Positions 1 to 5,289 of a stretch of 5,289 nt of DNA are shown one piece after another. Position 1 is the first letter of the stretch. The number at the start of each line of letters is the position of its first letter. The stretch covers positions 1 through 5,289 of the forward strand of contig DYHC01000066.1 of assembly GCA_020724325.1 (NCBI GenBank). Reading direction: 5' to 3'. Below the pieces are notes generated by a model, which saw nothing but the letters and a program-made list of their open reading frames with translations, did no database searches and had not been told where the DNA came from. The translations under genes were made by a program, and so were the position numbers. The DNA comes from Melioribacter roseus. GTDB taxonomy: Bacteria; Bacteroidota; Ignavibacteria; Ignavibacteriales; Melioribacteraceae.

Positions 1-176
1 TAGGAATAAATAATACCTATGAAGAGATTCTAGGCGAAGAATTCAACTTTAAGCTATCTTTCAAAAAGGATGCAAGACAAAGGATACTAGACCTAGGTTC
101 ACTAAAGATACCCGATAAGTTTGACTTAAAAGACTTTCTTGAAAAACATTTATCAAAAAATTGGGTGAATATTTAA
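1..176 (+). CDS. C-terminal fragment of unidentified protein, possibly Cmr1
   Basis: An open frame enters from the left edge (first whole codon at base 3) and ends at TAA 174-176, giving 57 visible residues. The peptide is charged and lysine-rich, with the segments ILGEEFNFKLSF and LDLGSLKIPDKFDLKDFLEK, and looks like normal coding sequence rather than chance. No diagnostic motif is present, so I do not recognise the family. It is on the same strand and stops 38 bases before the likely cas10 start, so it probably belongs to the same operon. Cmr1 is the only standard Cmr subunit not found elsewhere in the window and often precedes cas10, which makes it the leading guess. A CARF-domain accessory protein or an unrelated gene is equally compatible with what is visible. 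Confidence 0.6.
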   Translation, partial: GINNTYEEILGEEFNFKLSFKKDARQRILDLGSLKIPDKFDLKDFLEKHLSKNWVNI

Positions 177-214
177 TCAAATTTCTCATTTGTTAATAAA
201 AAGTGAGTACGATA

Positions 215-694
215 ATGGAAGAAAAATTCCAAACCCTCTTTGGTTTTACAATCGGTCCCATCTATGAAATGATGAGAAGCGCTAAGAAAACAAGAGAACT
301 CTGGCTCAGCTCCTTTTTCTTTTCGTGGTATGCAAAACTTTTATATGAGAGATTATCTGGAGATAATGATATAACAGTTCTTACACCTTATTTTAACCCT
401 GCAAAACCGCCGCTTAAATCTAAAGCTGGATTGTTTCCAGATCATGTTGTTGGAACTAGTAATAAATCACTTGATGACACTTTAAACACAATTAAGAAAA
501 TAAACAGTGAGATTAAAAAATATTTTATCAGTATTATTGATACAAATGCTAACTCAGATTATTTACCAAGCAAATCAAAAAAAGATGTAGAAAGTATCTT
601 CAATGATTATCTCCAAACAAATATAGTGGTTCTACCGGCGAACGAAATTGACAAAAAGTATATTATTAAAACTGTTGATGCCTCGATGCATTAG
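215..694 (+). CDS. cmr2: Cas10/Cmr2, N-terminal part (frameshifted gene, first frame)
   Basis: This is the first part of Cas10, the large subunit of the type III-B Cmr complex. Soon after the start comes FTIGPIYEMMRSAKKTRELW followed by SSFFFSWYAKLL, which matches the Cmr2 D1 signature usually seen as IGPVQ..I..ARKTRDLW.GS. A later LFPDHVVGT fits the conserved FPN/D-R segment of D1. No HD dipeptide or other HD-nuclease motif precedes or follows it, so this is an HD-less Cas10. The frame ends at TAG 692-694, while the rest of the protein continues in another frame. Start choice: ATG 215 has a weak GTGAG eight bases upstream; an in-frame GTG at 203 would add four residues and has no Shine-Dalgarno site, so 215 is preferred. 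Cmr2 identity is strong; whether a full-length protein is made is unclear. Confidence 0.85.
   Translation: MEEKFQTLFGFTIGPIYEMMRSAKKTRELWLSSFFFSWYAKLLYERLSGDNDITVLTPYFNPAKPPLKSKAGLFPDHVVGTSNKSLDDTLNTIKKINSEIKKYFISIIDTNANSDYLPSKSKKDVESIFNDYLQTNIVVLPANEIDKKYIIKTVDASMH
679..694 (+). other. Frameshift site in cas10/cmr2
   Basis: The upstream frame is open until TAG 692-694 and the downstream frame has TGA at 676-678, so the frame change must lie between 679 and 694. The segment contains the direct repeat GATGC-CTC-GATGC (677-689). Adding one C after 682 restores VDALDALERNRYF. Removing eight bases (one GATGC plus CTC) restores VDALERNRYF, which reads on into the CFRC zinc-finger half. There is no X-XXY-YYZ slippery heptamer here, so programmed -1 frameshifting is not supported. 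A real mutation or a sequencing/assembly error are the live explanations. Confidence 0.85.
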
Positions 695-1875
695 AACGCA
701 ATAGATACTTCTCACTTGGTAAAAATGAAACCACGTGTTTTAGATGCAAAATGCTTCCATCCGTTTTTGAAATTAAAGATAACTTTGATAAAAAACATAC
801 AAAGCAAACCGTTTGCCCGTTTTGCTTCATTAAATTCAAATGTAATAAAATTGCTGATGTTGAAAACGAATCTGCTCAACCTCATGAATTTCATTATCGC
901 TCCACGGGTGAAATTTCTGGACACGAATTGATCGAATACCTTCTTGTTAATAACCCAAAAGGATATACTAATTATTTAAAGGCTTATGATGAGATTTCCT
1001 TTGAGCCAAATACAGAAGAAGGGAAAGAATTTAGAAAATTATTCCCAAATGATTTCGATCAGTTCAAAGACTATCAAAAGTATATGGCTATTGTAGTTGC
1101 CGATGGCGATAATCTTGGCAAAACAGCTAATGATGTTGAAGACCCTCAAGAATTTTCTAAAACACTTTTTGGTTTTGGACAAGAAGCTGCAACAATAACT
1201 GAAAAAGAATTCCAAGGTGAACCGGTTTACCTTGGAGGCGATGATTTACTTTCATTTATGCCAACCGCGTACAAAATAGGTGAAGATACAAAAACCATAT
1301 TTGATTATATTCATTCACTTTCAATTAAGTATGTAACGGAATTAGGTAAAATAAATCTTAAAGGCAGCATCTCATTAGGCGTTCATTTATTCTATTACAA
1401 ATCTCCTTTATCTGTTGCAATAGATAAAGCACTCGATCTGCTGGATGAAGCAAAATCGCAACCTGGTAAGAACTCACTTGTACTGCTTTTAACTCAGCAT
1501 TCGGGACAGCAAATAAAAGTCCATTTTAAGTTATGCACAGATCAATTGAAAAATTATTCGGAATTTCTTAAAGGTATATTAAAAGGTGAAATTAAATACC
1601 CGGAGGGAATTCATCATAATTTACTTCGATATAAAAGAGTACTAACGAACTTAACTAATCCAAATCAGCTCGATGCATTCATGAAAAATCGTTTTAATGA
1701 AGATATACATAAGGAATTCTCCGGGATAAGTAATGTATTCGGAATGCTGAAGGAAATGCTTACTTACAAAGAAGGCGGAACATTAAAAATTTACAGAGGC
1801 GAACCGGCAGAAACTATTTTTGATGAATTTATATCACAAATAAAATTAATTAAGTTTATTACGGGAGAGAAATAA
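679..1875 (+). CDS. cmr2: Cas10/Cmr2, C-terminal part: zinc finger, GGDD palm, D4 (second frame)
   Basis: This is the remainder of Cas10, which synthesises cyclic oligoadenylate from ATP when the Cmr complex binds target RNA. In order it shows DALERNRYF; a split zinc-finger motif CFRC (codons 736 and 745) and CPFC (814 and 823); the palm with VVADGDNLGK (Asp codon 1102) and YLGGDDLLSF (GGDD at 1234-1245); then SISLGVHLFYYKSPL and a helical C-terminal domain of about 150 residues. The first ATG in this frame is 751, but starting there would cut off the CFRC half of the zinc finger and it has no ribosome site, so it is not a natural start; the segment continues the gene beginning at 215. Repaired, the protein would be about 550 residues, much shorter than HD-containing Cmr2 of about 870. 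Its TAA overlaps the cmr3 ATG by one base. Confidence 0.9.
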   Translation, partial: CLDALERNRYFSLGKNETTCFRCKMLPSVFEIKDNFDKKHTKQTVCPFCFIKFKCNKIADVENESAQPHEFHYRSTGEISGHELIEYLLVNNPKGYTNYLKAYDEISFEPNTEEGKEFRKLFPNDFDQFKDYQKYMAIVVADGDNLGKTANDVEDPQEFSKTLFGFGQEAATITEKEFQGEPVYLGGDDLLSFMPTAYKIGEDTKTIFDYIHSLSIKYVTELGKINLKGSISLGVHLFYYKSPLSVAIDKALDLLDEAKSQPGKNSLVLLLTQHSGQQIKVHFKLCTDQLKNYSEFLKGILKGEIKYPEGIHHNLLRYKRVLTNLTNPNQLDAFMKNRFNEDIHKEFSGISNVFGMLKEMLTYKEGGTLKIYRGEPAETIFDEFISQIKLIKFITGEK

Positions 1876-3014
1876 TGAGCATTCCCCATTTAATAACATT
1901 CAAACCGGCTGGAAAATTTTATTTTGGAACTTCACAATCATTCGGTGAAAGCTTTTTTGCAACATCATTAATGTTTCCACCTCAAACAACTATTCTGGGA
2001 ACACTACGGGCTTCAATTCTTGAAAAAAAAGATAAACTTAATTTAGAAACAAGATTACCTTCAGATATAAATGACAGTGAACTAAAAAAACTTACCGGAA
2101 CTTCACCGATGAAAGGAATTGATGATCTGGACGATAACTTTGGAAAAATACTTAAAATATCACCGGTTTTTATCGTTCGTCAAAAGAGAGAATCAGAATG
2201 TCCGGAAGATTTTTTACTCCCCGTTCCCGCTGATGTTTTTCTAAACGAAGATGGCAAACTGAATCTTGTTGAGTTCAAACCGGAGGAAAATTCAAAAGTG
2301 CTTGCCGGAGAGAGCGAGCATTTTTCATATAGTGCCGGCAAAAAAATGAAAGATCCAGTCGCTGCATATCTTGGCGGTATTCAATTCTGGAATGAATATA
2401 AAGAATACAAAAGCAAGAAAAGATTAAACACACATAAAGGTTACTTTACTGAAAAGATAATAATTTCTGATTCTCAACATGGTATTGCAAGAAAAGATCG
2501 TAAAACAAGAGAGGAAGAAAGTTTATTTTATACAAAAAACGACTATAGAATGGAAAGTAATTATGCGTTTGGTGTGATAGTACATTTGAGCGAAGAAAAT
2601 GCGATAGTAGATTATGACGTCTTTATGGGAGGTGAACGCTCCTTGTTTAAGATGAAAGTTGAAAGATTACCTAAATCAATGCCGCATTTGTACACAAATC
2701 ACCCGGTAATAATCAGATTTATAAATTATAAAGACAATGGTGATTATAATGGCAGCTTAAAAGTTGATTTTAATGGAGAAAAACTTGTTCTTGTTTCACC
2801 TTTTGTTGGGAATGATGCAATTTTACAAGAACTCAAATTTGCGCTAATTGGGGGAATGCATTCACCAAGATTCTTATCGAGCCGGATAGAAAAAACAGAT
2901 TCTTTCCGAGCAATACCGGCTGGTTCGGTACTTTTCCCAGCAAAGCAATTAAGTTCAATTGCAACTTATCCGGCAGCACTAAAAATCGGTTACAACTTTG
3001 CAATAAAATTTTAA
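1875..3014 (+). CDS. cmr3: Type III-B RAMP protein Cmr3
   Basis: Cmr3 pairs with Cmr2 at the foot of the Cmr complex and helps hold the 5' tag of the crRNA. The 379-residue protein is within the family's usual range. Near the N-terminus, FYFGTSQSFGESFFATSLMFPPQTTILGTLRASIL (given here in pieces: residues 15-24 and 28-49) is the Cmr3 signature of a Phe-Gly turn, then a PP-x-T-x-x-G-x-LR helix. The middle has HGIARKDRKTREEESLFYT, matching the family's G-I-x-D-R-x-T...LY segment, and FMGGERSLFK around 250-259. The C-terminal FRAIPAGSVLF is the typical RA-V/I-PAGS strand, followed by the closing GYNFAIKF. A GGGAG ribosome site at 1863-1867 lies seven bases before the ATG, inside the end of cmr2, and the TAATG overlap implies translational coupling. 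No defects are visible. Confidence 0.93.
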   Translation: MSIPHLITFKPAGKFYFGTSQSFGESFFATSLMFPPQTTILGTLRASILEKKDKLNLETRLPSDINDSELKKLTGTSPMKGIDDLDDNFGKILKISPVFIVRQKRESECPEDFLLPVPADVFLNEDGKLNLVEFKPEENSKVLAGESEHFSYSAGKKMKDPVAAYLGGIQFWNEYKEYKSKKRLNTHKGYFTEKIIISDSQHGIARKDRKTREEESLFYTKNDYRMESNYAFGVIVHLSEENAIVDYDVFMGGERSLFKMKVERLPKSMPHLYTNHPVIIRFINYKDNGDYNGSLKVDFNGEKLVLVSPFVGNDAILQELKFALIGGMHSPRFLSSRIEKTDSFRAIPAGSVLFPAKQLSSIATYPAALKIGYNFAIKF

Positions 3015-3018
3015 GGAG
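3013..3018 (+). promoter_or_regulatory. Ribosome binding site of cmr4
   Basis: AAGGAG begins inside the cmr3 stop codon (TAA 3012-3014) and ends seven bases before the cmr4 ATG at 3026. It fixes the cmr4 start and ties its translation to the end of cmr3. Confidence 0.7.
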
Positions 3019-3025
3019 AAATAAA

Positions 3026-3931
3026 ATGAATAGCTACAAAATGTATATCATCGAAACTCTTTCAAATATGCATGTTGGTTCGGGAGATACTCACTTTGGT
3101 ATTGTTGATAATCTTATTCAGCGCAATCCTGTAACAAGCGTACCCGTTATTCATGCATCCGGACTTAAAGGAGCCATAAGAGAATATTTTGATCATCTGT
3201 TAGAATACGATAGTTCTAAAACGACTTTAACAACAGATGAGATAATAGAACTTTTCGGAAATGAAGTGCAAAGTTTGCCCGAAACACCAGGTGAACTCAA
3301 GAATTCTCCCGGGCACCTCATTTTCTTTGAAGCTAATATGCTTACGCTCCCTCTACGTCCAAATCAAAATGTTTTTTACAATTGCACATCGGAAGCAATA
3401 ATAACCGACTACTTAAATATGTTTGATGATTTCATTAAAAAGGTGCCTGAATTTAATGAACTGAAAACATTCCTGAAGACAATGGTCTTTAACAACCACG
3501 ATTTCTACTACTTTAATGATGCAGTTGATCTTGAAATTGAGGATTATAGCAGAGCCAAGAAATATGGTTCCACAATTCCTGAGCCCGTTAAAAAAGTATT
3601 AAGTGATTATCTCAAAATAGATATCGACAAACTCGCAATATTCGATTCATCTCTTTTTAGCAGAATTTGTAAAGACTCAATTCCGGTAATTGCACGTAAT
3701 TATATTAAACAGGATGGTACAAGCGGCAATCTTTTTTATGAAGAGGTTCTTCCAAGAAAAACTACACTTTACTTTTTACTTGGTTATGATTCCTACTTAA
3801 ACCAAAGCGTTAAAAAGGATTTAAGAAAAAAGTTTGAGAAGGAATTCAATAATAATGGAAAAGTATACCAATTTGGTGCAAACTACTCGATCGGTTACGG
3901 ATTTTCTAAAATTGTTAAAGTTATTTATTAA
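3026..3931 (+). CDS. cmr4: Type III-B RAMP protein Cmr4, target-RNA nuclease backbone subunit
   Basis: Cmr4 is the repeated backbone subunit of the Cmr complex and cleaves target RNA at six-base intervals. The N-terminal segment SNMHVGSGDTHFGIVDNLIQRN is the classic Cmr4 start (usually LH.GSG..LG.VDLPIQR). Asp28 (codon 3107-3109) occupies the position of the catalytic Asp (Asp26 in Pyrococcus furiosus Cmr4) and His16 that of its active-site His15, so RNA cleavage is probably intact. Next come IHASGLKGAIRE (usual PGSSLKGALR, residues 42-53) and an LFGNE near 77-80. Near the C-terminus FYEEVLPRKTTLY contains the conserved Glu pair 239-240, and FGANYSIGYGFSKI (283-296) is the RAMP glycine-rich loop. 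The 301-residue length is normal. The gene lies 11 bases after cmr3 and 11 before cmr5. Confidence 0.95.
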   Translation: MNSYKMYIIETLSNMHVGSGDTHFGIVDNLIQRNPVTSVPVIHASGLKGAIREYFDHLLEYDSSKTTLTTDEIIELFGNEVQSLPETPGELKNSPGHLIFFEANMLTLPLRPNQNVFYNCTSEAIITDYLNMFDDFIKKVPEFNELKTFLKTMVFNNHDFYYFNDAVDLEIEDYSRAKKYGSTIPEPVKKVLSDYLKIDIDKLAIFDSSLFSRICKDSIPVIARNYIKQDGTSGNLFYEEVLPRKTTLYFLLGYDSYLNQSVKKDLRKKFEKEFNNNGKVYQFGANYSIGYGFSKIVKVIY

Positions 3932-3938
3932 AGGAGGG
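3932..3938 (+). promoter_or_regulatory. Ribosome binding site of cmr5
   Basis: AGGAGGG directly follows the cmr4 TAA (3929-3931) and lies four bases before the cmr5 ATG at 3943. It is a near-perfect Shine-Dalgarno sequence and sets the start. Confidence 0.75.
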
Positions 3939-3942
3939 TAGA

Positions 3943-4377
3943 ATGAACTTAAAAAAAGTTGACGAACTAATTCCTGTTGCTCTCCAACTTCTTGAAAATC
4001 CGAGTGATGATTTCAAGAATATCAAAACCACAGAAAATAAAATTCCTTCAAAGTATGCCGGCTATATCGCTTCTTTTGGTCCTTCTGTAATACAAGCTGG
4101 AATTGCCAAAACTCTTGCTTTTTATAAGAAAGGTGAAACTGCAGATCGACCTATAATAACCAATTTTGTAAAGCATGTATTGGTTGATGGAAATCCAAAT
4201 CTAAAGCTTGATAAAAACAAAGAACTCCTTACGCTTTATTTAGAAAATGCAAATCAACAAACAACAAATCAACAAACAACTTTGAAGAGATTAAACTTTC
4301 GAGACAAGATCTTAGAAGCAGCACTTGCGTGTAAACTTGCTATGTTCACTTATGAAACTAAGGAGGAGGACCAATGA
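3943..4377 (+). CDS. cmr5: Type III-B small subunit Cmr5
   Basis: Cmr5 is the small, all-helical subunit that forms the inner filament of the Cmr complex along the target RNA. The 144-residue length, predicted helical character and position between cmr4 and cmr6 fit. The most family-like stretch is KYAGYIASFGPSVIQAGIAK followed by TLAFYKKG (residues 37-64), matching the usual KY...V..LP..I..NGL..ALAF pattern. The last helix, EAALACKLAMFTYETKEE, resembles the family's closing helix with alanines and a hydrophobic run. Residues 104-113 read NQQTTNQQTT and come from a perfect 15-base tandem duplication, probably in a loop between helices. The stop overlaps the cmr6 start as ATGA. Sequence conservation in this family is low, but context makes the call firm. 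Confidence 0.92.
   Translation: MNLKKVDELIPVALQLLENPSDDFKNIKTTENKIPSKYAGYIASFGPSVIQAGIAKTLAFYKKGETADRPIITNFVKHVLVDGNPNLKLDKNKELLTLYLENANQQTTNQQTTLKRLNFRDKILEAALACKLAMFTYETKEEDQ
4251..4280 (+). repeat. Perfect 15-base tandem duplication inside cmr5
   Basis: The unit AAATCAACAAACAAC occurs twice with no mismatch and no spacer. It is in frame and encodes NQQTT twice (residues 104-113). Because the unit is a multiple of three bases, changes in copy number would lengthen or shorten Cmr5 without breaking the frame. Confidence 0.95.
4361..4370 (+). promoter_or_regulatory. Ribosome binding site of cmr6
   Basis: AGGAGGAGGA lies inside the last codons of cmr5 (encoding the EED before the final Gln) and ends three bases before the cmr6 ATG at 4374. 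The GGAGG core is repeated, so ribosomes can pair in two registers. With the ATGA overlap this indicates coupled translation of cmr5 and cmr6. Confidence 0.75.
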
Positions 4378-5180
4378 GTACGAATTTATCTTATCAGTAT
4401 TACATTGCCGGCAGTAAGTACTTAAGCGGTATTCTGCGTGAAGAAAATATTGAGTTTAAAAGAGACCTTAAAGAGTTTGCTGCTAATTACAATACAATTC
4501 ATAGCATAGATTATAAAAATTATTTTATGCATCCTTATGTAACTAATGATACAAAATTTACTCTTATAACGACTTACCCTGGATTATTAATTGGAGCCGG
4601 TTATTCACATGATGCAATTCATAAGGTCGATCCTAAGAATAAAAAAGCTATCTCAGATTTTAACCTTGGTTTTTACTTTGATCATACTACTGGATTTCCT
4701 GTTATTCCTGGCTCTTCAGTTAAAGGGGTTCTTAAGAGTGTTTTTCCTAAAAAAGATTTTCCCTATTTAAATGAAAAGCTTAATTATATAAAAGAGAAAG
4801 TGGGATCAATAAATAAAGATGCCAAGAACCTTATTAATCTTGATAACTGGGAGGAAGTTTTCTTCGGTAAGTTACCTATGCGCAAACATATCTTCTGCGA
4901 TGCTTACATTGAAGAAATTCCAAGTAATGGGAAAATATTTGAAGATGATTATATAACCCCGCATACGAAGGGAATATTTAAGAATCCAGATCCAATCCGT
5001 TTCTTAAAAATTGCTCCTGGAATAAGGATCACTTTTCAATTTGTGGTTGATGATTATAAATTTAATGACACTGTTACACTTAAAGATTGTTATATTACCG
5101 AAGTCTTCAAACAAATCCTCCTCGATTTCGGCATTGGTGCAAAAAGGAATGTTGGATATGGGCAGTTTCGTGAAGTATGA
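4374..5180 (+). CDS. cmr6: Type III-B RAMP protein Cmr6
   Basis: Cmr6 is a RAMP subunit that caps the crRNA 3' end of the Cmr backbone together with Cmr1. The N-terminal ~55 residues are a helical, charged lead-in. Then come TTYPGLLIGAGYSHD (66-80; usual ..GLGI/L-G-x-G), FDHTTGFPVIPGSSVKGVLKS (102-122), which is the strongest signature (tG.P.IPGSS.KG.LR), and an FFGKLP segment where the family has FG. FCDAYIEEIP (174-183) and DDYITPHTKGIF (191-202) match the family's F.DAYP and D...PH...YF motifs, followed by PDPIRFLKIAPG. The C-terminal FGIGAKRNVGYGQF is the glycine-rich RAMP loop (GAK...GYG.F). The 268-residue length is normal and all landmark motifs are intact. Confidence 0.95.
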   Translation: MSTNLSYQYYIAGSKYLSGILREENIEFKRDLKEFAANYNTIHSIDYKNYFMHPYVTNDTKFTLITTYPGLLIGAGYSHDAIHKVDPKNKKAISDFNLGFYFDHTTGFPVIPGSSVKGVLKSVFPKKDFPYLNEKLNYIKEKVGSINKDAKNLINLDNWEEVFFGKLPMRKHIFCDAYIEEIPSNGKIFEDDYITPHTKGIFKNPDPIRFLKIAPGIRITFQFVVDDYKFNDTVTLKDCYITEVFKQILLDFGIGAKRNVGYGQFREV

Positions 5181-5187
5181 ATCGGTA

Positions 5188-5289
5188 TTAACGGAAAAAA
5201 AATATTTCTTTGAAGAAATCTTTATTCAAAGCTTCTATGTCCGGCTGCGATTTAAGAGAAATATTAAATTTCTTTTTTATCACGGTTCT
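5188..5289 (-). CDS. C-terminal fragment of unidentified convergent protein
   Basis: On the - strand an open frame runs in from the right edge and ends at TAA (complement of 5188-5190), seven bases after the cmr6 stop. The 33 visible residues, RTVIKKKFNISLKSQPDIEA followed by LNKDFFKEIFFFR, look like plausible protein with mixed codons and amphipathic spacing. The fragment is too short to assign a family. If real, it marks the 3' limit of the cmr operon, with two genes meeting tail to tail. A competing + strand frame starting at ATG 5237 lacks a ribosome site, so the - strand reading is preferred, with modest certainty. Confidence 0.4.
   Translation of the reverse strand, partial: RTVIKKKFNISLKSQPDIEALNKDFFKEIFFFR

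Noticed and set aside
190..216. TTGTTA and GATAAT as a promoter for cas10
   Set aside because: The spacing is 15 bases and the -10-like box overlaps the ATG at 215, so it could not give a normal leader for cas10; likely chance in AT-rich DNA.
677..694. Programmed -1 ribosomal frameshift in cas10
   Set aside because: There is no slippery heptamer in the allowed interval and no clear downstream stimulatory stem; a mutation or sequencing error explains it better.
712..924. Open frame on - strand opposite cas10
   Set aside because: It is an antisense shadow of the zinc-finger coding region, with no ribosome site and no protein-like motifs.
716..931. Open frame on + strand over the cas10 zinc-finger region
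   Set aside because: It is simply the continuation of the first cas10 frame past its TAG; the overlapping frame carries the Cmr2 zinc finger, and this one has no family resemblance or ribosome site.
5204..5219. Inverted repeat ATTTCTT-TG-AAGAAAT after cmr6 as a terminator
   Set aside because: The stem is almost all A-T, the loop is only two bases, and no T-run follows; it also lies within the probable - strand coding sequence.
5254..5278. A-T-rich hairpin followed by a T-run as a terminator
   Set aside because: It has one G-C pair in about nine and a wobble pair, and falls inside the - strand frame; it could be chance in AT-rich DNA.
1..5289. CRISPR array, tRNA, or insertion sequence in the window
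   Set aside because: No regularly spaced repeats, tRNA cloverleaf or transposase-like frame is visible; nearly all bases are used by the cmr genes.

Overview
This window is the core of a type III-B (Cmr) CRISPR-Cas effector operon, read left to right on the + strand. The recognised order is cas10/cmr2 (in two reading frames), cmr3, cmr4, cmr5, cmr6. The genes are packed with 1- to 4-base overlaps or gaps of 11 bases. The DNA is AT-rich, roughly one third GC by eye. Shine-Dalgarno sites are AG-rich and become strong towards the 3' end. The base composition and protein style would fit Bacteroidota/Ignavibacteria-like or related mesophilic to moderately thermophilic bacteria, but that placement is a guess; no taxonomic marker gene is present.

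Layout: bases 1-176 carry the 3' end of a gene cut by the window edge. By operon logic it could be cmr1, but the visible 57 residues do not identify it. Bases 177-214 are a short spacer. Bases 215-1875 encode Cas10/Cmr2 interrupted by one frameshift between 679 and 694. The N-terminal half is in one frame; the zinc finger, GGDD palm and C-terminal helical domain are in another. Next come cmr3 (1875-3014), cmr4 (3026-3931), cmr5 (3943-4377) and cmr6 (4374-5180). After a 7-base gap, the last ~100 bases hold what looks like the 3' end of a convergent gene on the - strand.

How the genes work together (family knowledge): Cmr4 and Cmr5 stack along the crRNA as the backbone and inner filament. Cmr2 and Cmr3 form the foot that reads the crRNA 5' tag, and Cmr6 with Cmr1 caps the 3' end. 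Cmr4 cuts target RNA; the Cmr2 palm makes cyclic oligoadenylate when target RNA binds. Here Cmr4 keeps its catalytic Asp and Cmr2 keeps GGDD. Cmr2 starts directly at the D1 region with no HD nuclease domain, so if functional it would be a signalling rather than a DNA-cutting Cas10.

The main anomaly is the cas10 frameshift. If real, it would remove full-length Cas10 from an otherwise intact operon. The lesion lies between two GATGC direct repeats, and either a 1-base loss or an 8-base duplication restores a continuous protein. No CRISPR array, cas6, cas1/cas2, CARF effector or mobile element is visible. I see a known system with some local oddities, not a wholly new one.
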